Positions 25,466 through 34,060 of a stretch of 64,000 nucleotides of DNA are shown here, in pieces. Under the pieces are notes generated by a model. It was given only the letters and a program-made list of their open reading frames with translations. It did no database searches and had not been told where the DNA came from. The position numbers and the translations under genes were made by a program. Source of the DNA: Candidatus Acetothermia bacterium (GTDB lineage Bacteria; Bipolaricaulota; Bipolaricaulia; RBG-16-55-9; JANLFV01); assembly GCA_024653345.1 (NCBI GenBank), contig JANLFV010000006.1, positions 1-64,000 on the forward strand, in the 5' to 3' direction. Numbering within the stretch: position 1 is the stretch's first letter; the number at the start of each line of letters is the position of its first letter.

Positions 25466-25930
25466 TCACTCCTCCGTCGCCGCGGGCTCGGCGAGCTGGA
25501 TCGCCTGGCCGCCAGCAGCCTCGATCGCGGCCTTGGCCGCGCGCGAGAAGCGGTGAGCCCGGACAATCAGGCTCTTCGTCAGCCTTCCCCGGCCGAGGAT
25601 CTTGACCTCCTCCCGGCCTTTCACCAGGCCCCGTTCGCGCAGCGTGAGGGGCGTGACCTCAGCGCCGGCGTCGAAGGCCCGCTCAAGCAGGTCGAGGTTG
25701 ACCCAGGCGTAGCTCTTCCGGCTGGGGTTGCGGAAGCCCCGCTTGGGGATGCTCTTCCAGAGGGGCGTCTGGCCCCCGGCGAAGCCGGGGACCATCCGGA
25801 CCCCGGTCCGGGCCTTCTGGCCCTTGGTCCCCCGCCCGGACTGGTTCCCGTGGCCGCTGGCGTTCCCCCGGCCGACTCGCTTGGCCTTCTGCCGCGCGCC
25901 GCGGGCCGGGCGCAGATCTTCCAGTCTCAT
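25466..25930 (-). CDS. rplO: Ribosomal protein L15 (uL15)
   Basis: Large-subunit protein with the Gly/Arg-rich N-terminal extension (RVGRGNASGHGNQSGRGTKGQKAR) and the C-terminal globular GRLTKSLIVRAHRFSRAAKAAIEAAGG. Length 154 aa. It overlaps rpsE by 4 nt; rpmD (L30), normally between them, is missing. Confidence 0.95.
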   Translation of the reverse strand: MRLEDLRPARGARQKAKRVGRGNASGHGNQSGRGTKGQKARTGVRMVPGFAGGQTPLWKSIPKRGFRNPSRKSYAWVNLDLLERAFDAGAEVTPLTLRERGLVKGREEVKILGRGRLTKSLIVRAHRFSRAAKAAIEAAGGQAIQLAEPAATEE

Positions 25931-26415
25931 CCTAGGATCTCCTCCAGCTTCTTATCCCGGAGTCGGGCGACCTCCTCCGGCGTGCGGAGCTGCTGCAGGG
26001 CCGCGAGCGTCGCCCGCGCCAGGGTGAGGGGATTGGTCGAGCCGAGGGACTTGGTGAGAATATCCTGAATCCCGGCGAGCCGGCAGATCGTCCCCACCGT
26101 CGTCCCGGCGATGATCCCCGTCCCCTTGTAGGCCGGCTTGAGGATGACCTTGGCCGCCTTGAACTTCCCCTCGACCTCGTGGGGGATCGTCCCCTCCTTC
26201 AGGGGGATCGAGAGCATGTTCCGCTGGGCATCCCTGATCCCCTGCTGGATCGCGCGCGGGATCTCGCGGGTGTTCCCCTTCCCGATCCCGACACGGCCCG
26301 CGCCGTCGCCGACGACGACCGTGATGCGGAAGCTCAGGTTCTTCCCGCCCTTGGTCACCTTGGCTACGCGCCGGATGTCGATGACCTCGTTCTGCAGCTC
26401 CAGAGTCTCTTTCAC
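25927..26415 (-). CDS. rpsE: Ribosomal protein S5 (uS5)
   Basis: Small-subunit protein involved in decoding fidelity. The N-terminal dsRBD-like part has [20 protein letters not shown] and [13 protein letters not shown]; the C-terminal part has [25 protein letters not shown]. It starts at a GTG (26415) overlapping the rplR stop. Length 162 aa. Confidence 0.95.
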   Translation of the reverse strand: MKETLELQNEVIDIRRVAKVTKGGKNLSFRITVVVGDGAGRVGIGKGNTREIPRAIQQGIRDAQRNMLSIPLKEGTIPHEVEGKFKAAKVILKPAYKGTGIIAGTTVGTICRLAGIQDILTKSLGSTNPLTLARATLAALQQLRTPEEVARLRDKKLEEILG

Positions 26416-26771
26416 AACTTCAATCCTCCCTCTCGCGCCGCATCAGCCAAGGCCCGCACTCGCCCGTGATAGGGGTAGCCCCCGCGGTCGAAGACCACGG
26501 ACTCGATCCCCCGCGCGCGGGCCCGCGCGGCGATCAACCTTCCCACGGCCTTGGCCGACTCGATGTTGCAGCCACGCGCGCCGTTGAGCTGCGGATCGAG
26601 GGTCGAGGCCGCGGCCAGGGTCCGCCCGGTCGTGTCGTCGATCACCTGGGCATAGATATGGCGGAGGCTCTTGTAGACGCAGAGTCGGGGCCGCTCGGCG
26701 GTCCCCCAGATCTTCTTCCGCACGCGGCGGTGGCGGCGCTGGCGCGCTTGCTCTCTTGTCAACCTGGCCAT
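26412..26771 (-). CDS. rplR: Ribosomal protein L18 (uL18)
   Basis: 5S rRNA-binding protein. [35 protein letters not shown] and [26 protein letters not shown] are standard. Length 119 aa; overlaps rpsE by 4 nt. Confidence 0.95.
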   Translation of the reverse strand: MARLTREQARQRRHRRVRKKIWGTAERPRLCVYKSLRHIYAQVIDDTTGRTLAAASTLDPQLNGARGCNIESAKAVGRLIAARARARGIESVVFDRGGYPYHGRVRALADAAREGGLKL

Positions 26772-26773
26772 GG

Positions 26774-27328
26774 CTAAGCTTGGGCAGCCTTTCTCCCGAG
26801 CTTCCCTTCCTTCCGCACGACCTGCTCGTCCTTATACCTGATCCCCTTCCCCTGGTAGGGCTCGGGCTTCCGGAAGGCCCGGATCTTGGCCGCGACCTGG
26901 CCGAGCAGCTGCTTGTCCGGGCTGGAGAGGACGATCTGGTCCTGGGCCGGGAGCTCGACCAGCACGCCCTCGGGGACCTCGTAGCGGACGGGATGGGAGA
27001 AGCCGACCTCTAGCTCCAGTGTCCGGCCGGCCAGACGGGCGCGGAACCCCAGGCCCTTGAGGATCAGGGTCTTGCTGTAGGGCTCGGCCACGCCGCGGAC
27101 CATGTTCGCGATCAACGAGCGGTAGAGCCCGTGCCGGGCGCGAAACTCCGGCGAGTCGCCCTTCCGCTCGACCGCGATCTGGCCGTCGCGCAGCTCAACG
27201 GAGACCTTGTCCGGCTCGTAGCGCTGCTCCAGCCGGCCGTGCTTCCCGGCCACGATCACCCGATCGGGGGTGACCTCGACCTTCACGCCCTCTGGAATAG
27301 GTATCGGCCTCTTCCCGATTCTCGACAT
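26774..27328 (-). CDS. rplF: Ribosomal protein L6 (uL6)
   Basis: Large-subunit protein near the factor-binding site. [15 protein letters not shown] at the start and the C-terminal [21 protein letters not shown] motif are diagnostic. Length 184 aa is standard; 2 nt from rplR. Confidence 0.95.
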   Translation of the reverse strand: MSRIGKRPIPIPEGVKVEVTPDRVIVAGKHGRLEQRYEPDKVSVELRDGQIAVERKGDSPEFRARHGLYRSLIANMVRGVAEPYSKTLILKGLGFRARLAGRTLELEVGFSHPVRYEVPEGVLVELPAQDQIVLSSPDKQLLGQVAAKIRAFRKPEPYQGKGIRYKDEQVVRKEGKLGRKAAQA

Positions 27329-27334
27329 TCTCGC

Positions 27335-27733
27335 TCACCAGACCTTGCAGAGCGGCTCCCCGCCGATCCCCCGCTTGCGAGCCTCCCGGTCGGCCATGAT
27401 CCCCTGAGAAGTGGAGAGGATGACGATCCCCAATCCGGCGCGGACAGGGGGAATCTCGGCCTGGCCGAGGTAGACCCTGCGGGAGGGCTTGCTCATCCGC
27501 TCCAAGCCGGTGATCACCCGCTCCTTACCCCGCTTCCCCTTATACTTGAGGGAGATGACCAGGCTCCGCTTCACACCGTCCGTCTCGACCTTGTAGCCGC
27601 CGATGTAGCCCTCCTCCTTCAAGACCCGCGCCAGCTCCTCCTTCAGCTGGGAGGAGGGGAGGCGGACTTGGGCCTGGAAGCGCTCGTTCGCATTCCTAAT
27701 CCGCGTCAGCATGTCCGCTATCGGGTCCATCAC
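27335..27733 (-). CDS. rpsH: Ribosomal protein S8 (uS8)
   Basis: 16S central-domain binder. It begins MMDPIADMLTRIRNAN and ends with the conserved GIVILSTSQGIMADREARKRGIGGEPLCKVW. Length 132 aa. Its start abuts the rpsN stop. Confidence 0.95.
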   Translation of the reverse strand: MMDPIADMLTRIRNANERFQAQVRLPSSQLKEELARVLKEEGYIGGYKVETDGVKRSLVISLKYKGKRGKERVITGLERMSKPSRRVYLGQAEIPPVRAGLGIVILSTSQGIMADREARKRGIGGEPLCKVW

Positions 27734-27919
27734 TCACCAGCTCGCCTTCTTCACCCCGGGGATCCGCCCGCGGTGGGCCAACTCGCGGAAGCAGAGCCGA
27801 CAGATGCCGTAGTCCCGGATGTATGCTCCGGGCCGACCGCAGAGGCGGCAGCGATTGTGCTTGCGCACCGCGAACTTCGGCTCCCGCTGTGCCTTGAGGA
27901 TCAACGATTTCTTGGCCAT
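27734..27919 (-). CDS. rpsN: Ribosomal protein S14 (uS14), zinc type
   Basis: Short 61-aa C+ form of S14 with a four-Cys zinc site: [24 protein letters not shown], then the [15 protein letters not shown] end. Zero-nt spacing to rpsH. Confidence 0.95.
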   Translation of the reverse strand: MAKKSLILKAQREPKFAVRKHNRCRLCGRPGAYIRDYGICRLCFRELAHRGRIPGVKKASW

Positions 27920-27920
27920 C

Positions 27921-28454
27921 TCAGTCCTTGAACGGCAGCCCCAGGTGCTTCAGGAGGTAGTAGCCCTCCCGGTCGCTCCGGGCCGTCGTAACGATGATAA
28001 TGTCCATCCCCTGGATCTTCTCAATCTCGTCATACTTGATCTCGGGGAAGACGAGCTGCTCGTCCAGCCCGAGGCTGTAGTTCCCCCGCCCGTCGAAGGA
28101 GGCCGAGGAGAGGCCGCGGAAGTCGCGGGTCTTGGGGAGGACGAGGTTGAACAGCTTCTCCAAGAAGACATAGGCCCGGACCCCGCGGAGGATCACCATG
28201 CACCCGACCGGCTTCCCCTTGGTGATCTTGAAGTCGGAGATCGAGCGCTTGGCCCGCGTGATCACCGGCCGCTGGCCCGTGATCAGAGAGAGGTCCCGGA
28301 CCACCCCCTCGAGGACCTTGGGGTTGTCCGTCTCCGAGACCCCGCAGTTGATCACGACCTTCTCGATCCGCGGGACCTGCATCACATTCTTGTAGCCCAA
28401 CTCCTTCATCAGCTGGGGAACGATCTCCTCCTTGAACCGCTCGTGGAGCATCAT
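27921..28454 (-). CDS. rplE: Ribosomal protein L5 (uL5)
   Basis: 5S rRNA-binding protein bridging to S13. [37 protein letters not shown] and [20 protein letters not shown] are diagnostic. The ATG at 28454 overlaps the rplX stop as ATGA (a second ATG follows at once); the frame extends to 28541 but that part is shadow of rplX. Length 177 aa. Confidence 0.95.
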   Translation of the reverse strand: MMLHERFKEEIVPQLMKELGYKNVMQVPRIEKVVINCGVSETDNPKVLEGVVRDLSLITGQRPVITRAKRSISDFKITKGKPVGCMVILRGVRAYVFLEKLFNLVLPKTRDFRGLSSASFDGRGNYSLGLDEQLVFPEIKYDEIEKIQGMDIIIVTTARSDREGYYLLKHLGLPFKD

Positions 28455-28765
28455 GGGAATGTCCTCCCGCACTGCTTGCACTTCCTCAGTTTCTCCCCTT
28501 CCGGGGAGAGGGCGAACCCGACCCGCGTGGGGGTATCGCACTCAGGGCAGATGAGCAGGACATTCGAGAGGTGGATCTTCCCCTCCTGCTCGATGATTCC
28601 GCCCTCGCGCTGCCGCGCGGTCGGGCGCTGGTGGCGCTTCACCATGTGGACGCCCTTCACCATGATTCTATCCTCTGCCGGGAAGACCCGCAAGACCTCG
28701 CCCACCTTGCCGCGGTCCCGCCCGGCAATCACCTTCACCAAGTCGCCCTTGCGCACCTTTCTCAT
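28451..28765 (-). CDS. rplX: Ribosomal protein L24 (uL24) with zinc-type cysteines
   Basis: Assembly initiator of the 50S. The KOW motif [19 protein letters not shown] is at the N-terminus. The C-terminal half has CPEC and CKQC, forming a likely zinc ribbon seen in many but not all L24 proteins. Length 104 aa; 4-nt overlaps on both sides. Confidence 0.95.
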   Translation of the reverse strand: MRKVRKGDLVKVIAGRDRGKVGEVLRVFPAEDRIMVKGVHMVKRHQRPTARQREGGIIEQEGKIHLSNVLLICPECDTPTRVGFALSPEGEKLRKCKQCGRTFP

Positions 28766-29130
28766 AAGACCTCCGAGGCGAGGGAGATGATCCGAAGCAT
28801 CCCCTTCTGGCGGAGCTCGCGGGCTACCGGCCCGAAGACCCGCGTCCCGATCGGCTCCAGCTGCTCGTTGACGAGCACGATCGCGTTATCGTCGAACCTG
28901 ATGTAGCTCCCATCCTCGCGGCGGAACTGGTCGTGAGCCCGGACGATCACTCCCCGGACGACCTTCCCCTTCTCCAGCTCGCTGGTGGGAAGGCGCTTCT
29001 GGATCGAGCCGACCACGATGTCCCCGATCTTGCCCCCCTTGGCCCGGCCGCGCTTCAGGATCGCGATGCACCGGACCTCGCGGGCCCCGGAGTTGTCCGC
29101 GACCTTGAGGATCGTCCGCTGCTGGATCAT
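28762..29130 (-). CDS. rplN: Ribosomal protein L14 (uL14)
   Basis: Starts [19 protein letters not shown] and contains [21 protein letters not shown] and [11 protein letters not shown], all typical. Length 122 aa; overlaps rpsQ and rplX by 4 nt each. Confidence 0.95.
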   Translation of the reverse strand: MIQQRTILKVADNSGAREVRCIAILKRGRAKGGKIGDIVVGSIQKRLPTSELEKGKVVRGVIVRAHDQFRREDGSYIRFDDNAIVLVNEQLEPIGTRVFGPVARELRQKGMLRIISLASEVL

Positions 29131-29417
29131 GCCGATGAACCTCGCTCCAGGATCTCCACGAGCCGCCAGCGCTTGAGCCGGCTCAAGGGGCGGGTCTCCC
29201 TGATCCGCACCAGGTCGCCCTCCTTGGCCTCGCGGCGCTCATCGTGGGCGTAGAACTTCGACCGCTTCCAGATGAACTTCCGATACAAGGGATGCTGGAC
29301 GCGCCGCTCCACGAGGACGGTGATGGTCTTGTCCATCTTCGCGCTCACGACGCGGCCGACCTGCTCCTTGCGGGATCGCTCCCGGCGGACTGCTTCCGCA
29401 GCCCCTTCAGGCACCAT
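29127..29417 (-). CDS. rpsQ: Ribosomal protein S17 (uS17)
   Basis: OB-fold 16S binder. [26 protein letters not shown] and [24 protein letters not shown] are typical. It has about 15 extra N-terminal residues compared with short S17 proteins, overlapping the end of rpmC by 11 nt. Length 96 aa. Confidence 0.95.
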   Translation of the reverse strand: MVPEGAAEAVRRERSRKEQVGRVVSAKMDKTITVLVERRVQHPLYRKFIWKRSKFYAHDERREAKEGDLVRIRETRPLSRLKRWRLVEILERGSSA

Positions 29418-29625
29418 GCTCTTCCTCCCTCTGCCGCGCCAGCTCCCGCTCGCGGATGATCGTCTTGATCCGGGCGATATCGCGCCTCGTCTCGGTGAGC
29501 GCAGCCGTGTTGTCCTGCTTCTTCATCGCCACCTGAAAGCGGAGATTGAGGAGCTTCCGCTTCAGCTCCTTCTCCTTCTCCCACAGCTCCTCCAGGGTCA
29601 GCTCGCGCAGGGCCTCGCTCTTCAT
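29407..29625 (-). CDS. rpmC: Ribosomal protein L29 (uL29)
   Basis: Two-helix protein at the exit tunnel. [21 protein letters not shown] and [31 protein letters not shown] match the family. The ATG at 29625 overlaps the rplP stop as TAATG; the same frame is open to 29775, but that part is rplP shadow. Length 72 aa. Confidence 0.95.
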   Translation of the reverse strand: MKSEALRELTLEELWEKEKELKRKLLNLRFQVAMKKQDNTAALTETRRDIARIKTIIRERELARQREEEHGA

Positions 29626-30056
29626 TATTCTTCGCCTCCCAGGGTGAGCCGGCGACGGAGGCGGGTCTTGATCGGGAGCTTGTGGTCGACCATCTCCGCA
29701 ACCTCCTTCGCCCTCCGCTCGTCGACCCCCGCGAGCTCGAACATCACTCGGCCCGGGAGGACGACGGCGACCCAATCCTCCGGGTTCCCCTTCCCGCCGC
29801 CCATCCGCGTCTCCGCCGGGGTCTTCATCACCGGCTTATCGGGGAAGATCCGGATCCAGAGCTTCCCTCCCCGGCCGAGTTGGCGGATCATCGCTGTCCG
29901 GCAGGCCTCGATCTGGTGGGCGGTGATCCAGGCCGGCTCGAGGGCCTGGATCCCCCAGTCCCCGAACGCGACCGAGGAGCCGCTGATCGCCTTTCCTGTC
30001 CGTCGCCCGCGCCGGTCCTTCCGGAACTTCCGGCGGTTAGGAAACAGGAGCGGCAT
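29625..30056 (-). CDS. rplP: Ribosomal protein L16 (uL16)
   Basis: A-site region protein of the 50[30 protein letters not shown] and [21 protein letters not shown] are diagnostic. The ATG at 30056 has GGAGG 8 nt upstream, within the 3' end of rpsC (20-nt overlap); GTG codons at 30065 and 30062 are less likely. Length 143 aa. Confidence 0.95.
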   Translation of the reverse strand: MPLLFPNRRKFRKDRRGRRTGKAISGSSVAFGDWGIQALEPAWITAHQIEACRTAMIRQLGRGGKLWIRIFPDKPVMKTPAETRMGGGKGNPEDWVAVVLPGRVMFELAGVDERRAKEVAEMVDHKLPIKTRLRRRLTLGGEE

Positions 30057-30714
30057 CAGCACCACCTCCGCTTGCGGGGGTCGGGACCGGCTGGGCTACG
30101 CCACGGTAGAGCCAGACCTTGATCCCGATCGGGCCGTATTTCGTCTGGGCCTCGGTAAACCCGTAATCGATGTCGGCCCGGATCGTCTGGAGGGGAACGC
30201 GTCCGGCCATCTGCTCGACCCGGCGGGCGATCTCCGCCCCACCGAGTCGGCCAGAGCACTTGATCTTGATCCCCTGCGCCCCGTTGCTCATCACTCGCTC
30301 GATGATCTCCTTCATCGCCCGGACCGGGGGGGTCCGGTTCTCGATGCGGAAGGCGACATCGCGGGCCACGAGCTTGGCCTCCAGATCAGGGTTGTCAATC
30401 TCCTTGATCGCGATGCGCACCCGCCGACCGGTCATCTTCTCCAGCAACGCCTGGAGGTTATTGATCTCCTGGCCGCCGCGACCGATGATGATCCCCGGGC
30501 GGGCCGTCCGGATCATGAGCGAGATCCGATCCTCGGTCGGCCGCTCGATGCTCACCTCGGCGACCCCAGCCCCCTGATACTGCTTCTCGATCAGCTTCCG
30601 GATCTGCTCGTCCTCCCACAGATACTCGGGGGCCTTCTTCTCGCTGAACCAGCTCGACTGCCAGCGCTTGTTGATCCCCAGCCTGAACCCGATCGGATGA
30701 GTCTTCTGGCCCAT
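30037..30714 (-). CDS. rpsC: Ribosomal protein S3 (uS3)
   Basis: mRNA-entry protein with a KH domain ([22 protein letters not shown]) and C-terminal [31 protein letters not shown]. Starts [14 protein letters not shown]. Length 225 aa; overlaps rplV by 1 nt (TGATG). Confidence 0.95.
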   Translation of the reverse strand: MGQKTHPIGFRLGINKRWQSSWFSEKKAPEYLWEDEQIRKLIEKQYQGAGVAEVSIERPTEDRISLMIRTARPGIIIGRGGQEINNLQALLEKMTGRRVRIAIKEIDNPDLEAKLVARDVAFRIENRTPPVRAMKEIIERVMSNGAQGIKIKCSGRLGGAEIARRVEQMAGRVPLQTIRADIDYGFTEAQTKYGPIGIKVWLYRGVAQPVPTPASGGGADAAPVS

Positions 30715-31064
30715 CAGTCCCCCTCCTCGTCGGAGAGCACCACGGTGATATGGCTCGTCCGGCGGCGAATCATATCGGCCCGCCCGCGCGCACGGGGCTC
30801 GACCCGCTTGAGCGAGGGGCCCTCATCGACATAGGCCGCCTTGACGACGAGCTTGTCCACATCCATCTCATGATTGTTCTCGGCATTGGCGATCGCCGAC
30901 TCCAGGGTCTTCAGGACGAACCGGGCAGCCTTCTTCTTCGAGAGGCGGACGATCTGCAGAGCGGCGTTCACATCCTTGTTCCTGATCTGGTCGATCACCA
31001 GCCGCGCCTTGTGCGGCGAGATCCGGACCATCTTGGAGACCGCCCTCGTTTCCATGTTCATCAC
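30714..31064 (-). CDS. rplV: Ribosomal protein L22 (uL22)
   Basis: Exit-tunnel protein. [24 protein letters not shown] and the tunnel-loop region [25 protein letters not shown] are clear. Start could be GTG 31064, ATG 31061 or ATG 31055. Length up to 116 aa. Confidence 0.95.
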   Translation of the reverse strand: MMNMETRAVSKMVRISPHKARLVIDQIRNKDVNAALQIVRLSKKKAARFVLKTLESAIANAENNHEMDVDKLVVKAAYVDEGPSLKRVEPRARGRADMIRRRTSHITVVLSDEEGD

Positions 31065-31348
31065 TTCGCCGCCGGGGCCTTCTTCTTCTTCACGCCCCCG
31101 TGCTGGCGAAAGGTCCGCGTCGGGGCGAACTCCCCCAGCCGGTGGCCGACCATGTTCTCGGTGATGTAGACGGGGACATGGACCCTGCCGTTGTGGACCT
31201 TGATCGTCAGGCCGACCATCTCGGGGATGACCATCGAGGCCCGGGACCAGGTCTTGATCTCCTGGATCTGGCCCTGCTTGAGCCGCTCGATCTTCTCCAA
31301 GAGGTGGGGCGCGACGAATGGCCCCTTCTTCAGCGACCGCGCCATCAA
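31061..31348 (-). CDS. rpsS: Ribosomal protein S19 (uS19)
   Basis: Head protein. [20 protein letters not shown] and [41 protein letters not shown] (split here only for description) are diagnostic. Length 95 aa; overlaps rplB and rplV by 4 nt. Confidence 0.95.
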   Translation of the reverse strand: MMARSLKKGPFVAPHLLEKIERLKQGQIQEIKTWSRASMVIPEMVGLTIKVHNGRVHVPVYITENMVGHRLGEFAPTRTFRQHGGVKKKKAPAAK

Positions 31349-32184
31349 GTCCTCCTCTCCTCCCGCGCCCGGCGGACGATCAGCTTATCGCTCGGCTTGT
31401 GCTTCTTCCGCGTCCGCGGGCCGTGGGCCAGCTTCCCCGTCGACGAGACCGGCTGGCGCCCGACGCGATGGCGCCCCTCGCCCCCGCCGTGGGGGTGGTC
31501 CACAGGGTTCATCGCCACGCCCCTCACATGGGGCCGCCGCCCGAGGCGCCGGACCCGGCCCGCCTGGCCGTGCTTCACATTCTTGTGGTCGATATTGCTC
31601 AGCTGCCCGATCGTCGCCATGCACTCGCCCGCGAAGAGCCGCATCTCACCCGACGGGAGACGGAGCCTCACCGTCCCGTCCTCAATCCCCATCACCTGGG
31701 CCGCCGTCCCCGCCGCGCGGGCGACCTTGCTCCCGCCGCCCGGCCGGAGCTCGACCCCGTGGACGAAGGTTCCCAGCGGGATCTTCCGGAGCGGGAGGGC
31801 GTTACCCACCTTCGGCTCAGCGTTCTCTCCCGCCTCGACTGTCTCCCCGATCTCCAGCTTGAGGGGGGCGAGGATGTAGCGCTTCTCCCCGTCTGCATAG
31901 TGGAGGAGGGTGATCCAGGCTGAGCGGTTGGGATCATACTCACGCGAGACGACCTTCGCGGGGATCCCGACCTTGTCCCTGTGGAAGTCGATCAGCCGAT
32001 AGAACCGCTTGTTCCCCCCGCCGCGGTGGCGGACCGTGACCTTCCCCTGGTTGTTCCGCCCGCCCTCCTTGCGGAGCGGGACGAGGAGGCTCTCCTCCGG
32101 CTCGTCGGTCGTCAGCTCCGAATAGTCCGGCCACTCCGCATGGCGGAGTCCGGGGGACGTCGGCTTGAACCTCTTCAGCGCCAT
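31345..32184 (-). CDS. rplB: Ribosomal protein L2 (uL2)
   Basis: Core 23S binder near the peptidyl-transferase centre. [19 protein letters not shown], the central [13 protein letters not shown], and the C-terminal [19 protein letters not shown] with the conserved His are present. Length 279 aa. Confidence 0.95.
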   Translation of the reverse strand: MALKRFKPTSPGLRHAEWPDYSELTTDEPEESLLVPLRKEGGRNNQGKVTVRHRGGGNKRFYRLIDFHRDKVGIPAKVVSREYDPNRSAWITLLHYADGEKRYILAPLKLEIGETVEAGENAEPKVGNALPLRKIPLGTFVHGVELRPGGGSKVARAAGTAAQVMGIEDGTVRLRLPSGEMRLFAGECMATIGQLSNIDHKNVKHGQAGRVRRLGRRPHVRGVAMNPVDHPHGGGEGRHRVGRQPVSSTGKLAHGPRTRKKHKPSDKLIVRRAREERRT

Positions 32185-32205
32185 CTAGCTCATCCTCGCA
32201 AAGCC

Positions 32206-32490
32206 TTACTGGTAGATATCAATCCTGTTCCCCTCAGCCAGGCGGACGACGGCCTTCTTCCAGCGGGGCGTCCGCCCCCGCTGGTAGAACCGTTGCTTCC
32301 GGGGCTTCCCCGGCATGTTCATCGTCCGCACGGCCACCACGCGAACCTTGAAGATCTCCTCCACGGCTTGCTTGATCTGCGACTTGCTGGCCTCCGGGTG
32401 GACTTTGAAAGTATACATGTTGTCCTCCTGGAGGCGCCAGCTCTCCTCACTCACCAAGGGAGCGACCAGAATATCCTCGAGGTGCTCCAT
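32206..32490 (-). CDS. rplW: Ribosomal protein L23 (uL23)
   Basis: Exit-site docking protein for SRP and trigger factor. ILVAPLVSEESWRLQEDNMYTFKVHPEASKSQIKQAVEEIF and VRTMNMPGKPRK are typical of the family, though the usual TEK near the start reads SEE. Length 94 aa; the start shares one base with the rplD stop. Confidence 0.95.
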   Translation of the reverse strand: MEHLEDILVAPLVSEESWRLQEDNMYTFKVHPEASKSQIKQAVEEIFKVRVVAVRTMNMPGKPRKQRFYQRGRTPRWKKAVVRLAEGNRIDIYQ

Positions 32491-33131
32491 CAGCAGAGCC
32501 TCGCTTTCAGCTCGTTGAGGGCCCCTTGGGTCATCAGGAGGCCCTCGTATTTTAGCAGGTCATAGACATTCGCTCCACTGGCGGGGAGGCACTTGACCCA
32601 GGGGATATTGCTGAACGACTTCCGGACAGCAAGCGTGTCCTCCTCAGCGGAGATGAGGATCAGCACCTTCCCCTCCGCCCCGTGGTCATAACCGAGCCCC
32701 TCGAGGAGCCGGAGGGCCTCCTTAGTCTTGGGCTGAGCGAAAGCCAACTCCTCCAGGAGCGCGAGGCGCTTCTCATTGTGCTTGGCGGTGAGGGCCATGC
32801 GCAAGCTCTTCCGGCGCATCTTCTTCGGGAGGGCGAAGGAATACTCCCGCGGCCGCGGGCCGAAGGTCACGCCACCGCCGCGCCAGATCGGTGAGCGGCG
32901 GGAGCCGTGGCGCGCCCGGCCGGTGTGCTTCTGGCGCCAGGGCTTCCTCCCTCCGCCGCGGACCTCGCCGCGGGTCTTCGTCGAGGCCGTCCCCCGCCGG
33001 CGGTTCACCAGCGAATACTGGACTGCGCGGTGGAGCAGGTCGAGATCGACCTCCTCCTCGAGCAGGCAGGAGGGGAACTCGACCTCCCCGGCCTCGGCCC
33101 CGTCACTCTTGTAGAGCTTAACCTTCTCCAT
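32490..33131 (-). CDS. rplD: Ribosomal protein L4 (uL4)
   Basis: Exit-tunnel protein and, in some bacteria, S10 operon regulator. The tunnel loop TASTKTRGEVRGGGRKPWRQKHTGRARHGSRRSPIWRGGG region is intact; the C-terminal ANVYDLLKYEGLLMTQGAL is typical. Length 213 aa; overlaps rplC by 14 nt. Confidence 0.95.
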   Translation of the reverse strand: MEKVKLYKSDGAEAGEVEFPSCLLEEEVDLDLLHRAVQYSLVNRRRGTASTKTRGEVRGGGRKPWRQKHTGRARHGSRRSPIWRGGGVTFGPRPREYSFALPKKMRRKSLRMALTAKHNEKRLALLEELAFAQPKTKEALRLLEGLGYDHGAEGKVLILISAEEDTLAVRKSFSNIPWVKCLPASGANVYDLLKYEGLLMTQGALNELKARLC

Positions 33132-33753
33132 GGGCCTTCCTCAGCTCGAGGACCCCTCCCTTCGCCCCGGGGACCGCGCCCCGAACGACGATGAGGCGTC
33201 GCTCGGGATCGACCTTCAGCACCTTGATCCCCTTGATGGTGATCCGCTCATTCCCGGTCCTACCGGCCATCCTCTGCCCCTTGAAGACTCGCCCCGTCCC
33301 GCGGATCGTCCCGATCGAGCCAGGCCGGCGGCGGAAGTTCGAGCCGTGGGACTTCGGCCCCCCGGCGAACCCGTGGCGCTTCATCACCCCTTGAAAGCCC
33401 TTCCCGCGCGAGCGGCCGCTCACCACGATCTCCTCCCCCGCCGCGAACAGCTCGACTCCCAACTCCTGCCCCGGCTTGAACTGCTCGGGATCTGGGACCC
33501 GGAACTCCCTGAGGACCCGGCGGGGGGCGACCTCGGCCCGCTTGAAGTGGCCGGCGAGCGGCTTGGTCAGGCGGCTCTCCTTCTGCTCCCCCCAGCCGAG
33601 CTGGATCGCGTTGTAGCCGTCCCGCTCGGCGCGCTTCACCTGCACGACGACCGAGGGGGAAGCCTCGATCACCGTGGCCGCGAGGGCCCGTCCCTCCTCG
33701 TCGAAGAACTGGATCATCCCCAGCTTCCGGCCCAGGATCCCCAGCGCGCTCAT
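33118..33753 (-). CDS. rplC: Ribosomal protein L3 (uL3)
   Basis: Early-assembly 23S binder. GILGRKLGMIQFFDEEG, SRGKGFQGVMKRHGFAGGPKSHGS and the GSIGTIRGTGRVFKGQRMAGRTG tip region are diagnostic. Length 211 aa; overlaps rpsJ by 4 nt. Confidence 0.95.
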   Translation of the reverse strand: MSALGILGRKLGMIQFFDEEGRALAATVIEASPSVVVQVKRAERDGYNAIQLGWGEQKESRLTKPLAGHFKRAEVAPRRVLREFRVPDPEQFKPGQELGVELFAAGEEIVVSGRSRGKGFQGVMKRHGFAGGPKSHGSNFRRRPGSIGTIRGTGRVFKGQRMAGRTGNERITIKGIKVLKVDPERRLIVVRGAVPGAKGGVLELRKAHGEG

Positions 33754-34058
33754 AGCTTGACCTCGATATCGATCCCCGTCGGCAGCTCGATGTCCATGAG
33801 CGAGTTGATCGTCTCCGAGGTCGGCTCGCGGATGTCGAGCAGCCGCTTATGGATCCGGCGCTCGAAGTGCTCCATCGACTTCTTGTTCACATGGGGTGAG
33901 CGCAAGACGGTGTAGCGTCTGGTCTCGCTGGGGAGGGGGATCGGGCCGGAGATCTTGGCCCGCGACTCGAGGGCCGTCTTGATGATCCGCCTTATCGCCT
34001 CGTCCACCAGCTCGTGGTCGTAGCCCTTGACTCTGATCCTGATCTTTTCCCGTGCCAT
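33750..34058 (-). CDS. rpsJ: Ribosomal protein S10 (uS10)
   Basis: Head protein and NusB partner in antitermination. IRIRVKGYDHELVDEAIRRI, GPIPLPSETRRYTVLRSPHVNKKSMEHFE and ELPTGIDIEVKL are standard. It lies 2 nt past the fusA stop; the usual tuf gene between them is absent. Length 102 aa. Confidence 0.95.
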   Translation of the reverse strand: MAREKIRIRVKGYDHELVDEAIRRIIKTALESRAKISGPIPLPSETRRYTVLRSPHVNKKSMEHFERRIHKRLLDIREPTSETINSLMDIELPTGIDIEVKL

Positions 34059-34060
34059 CG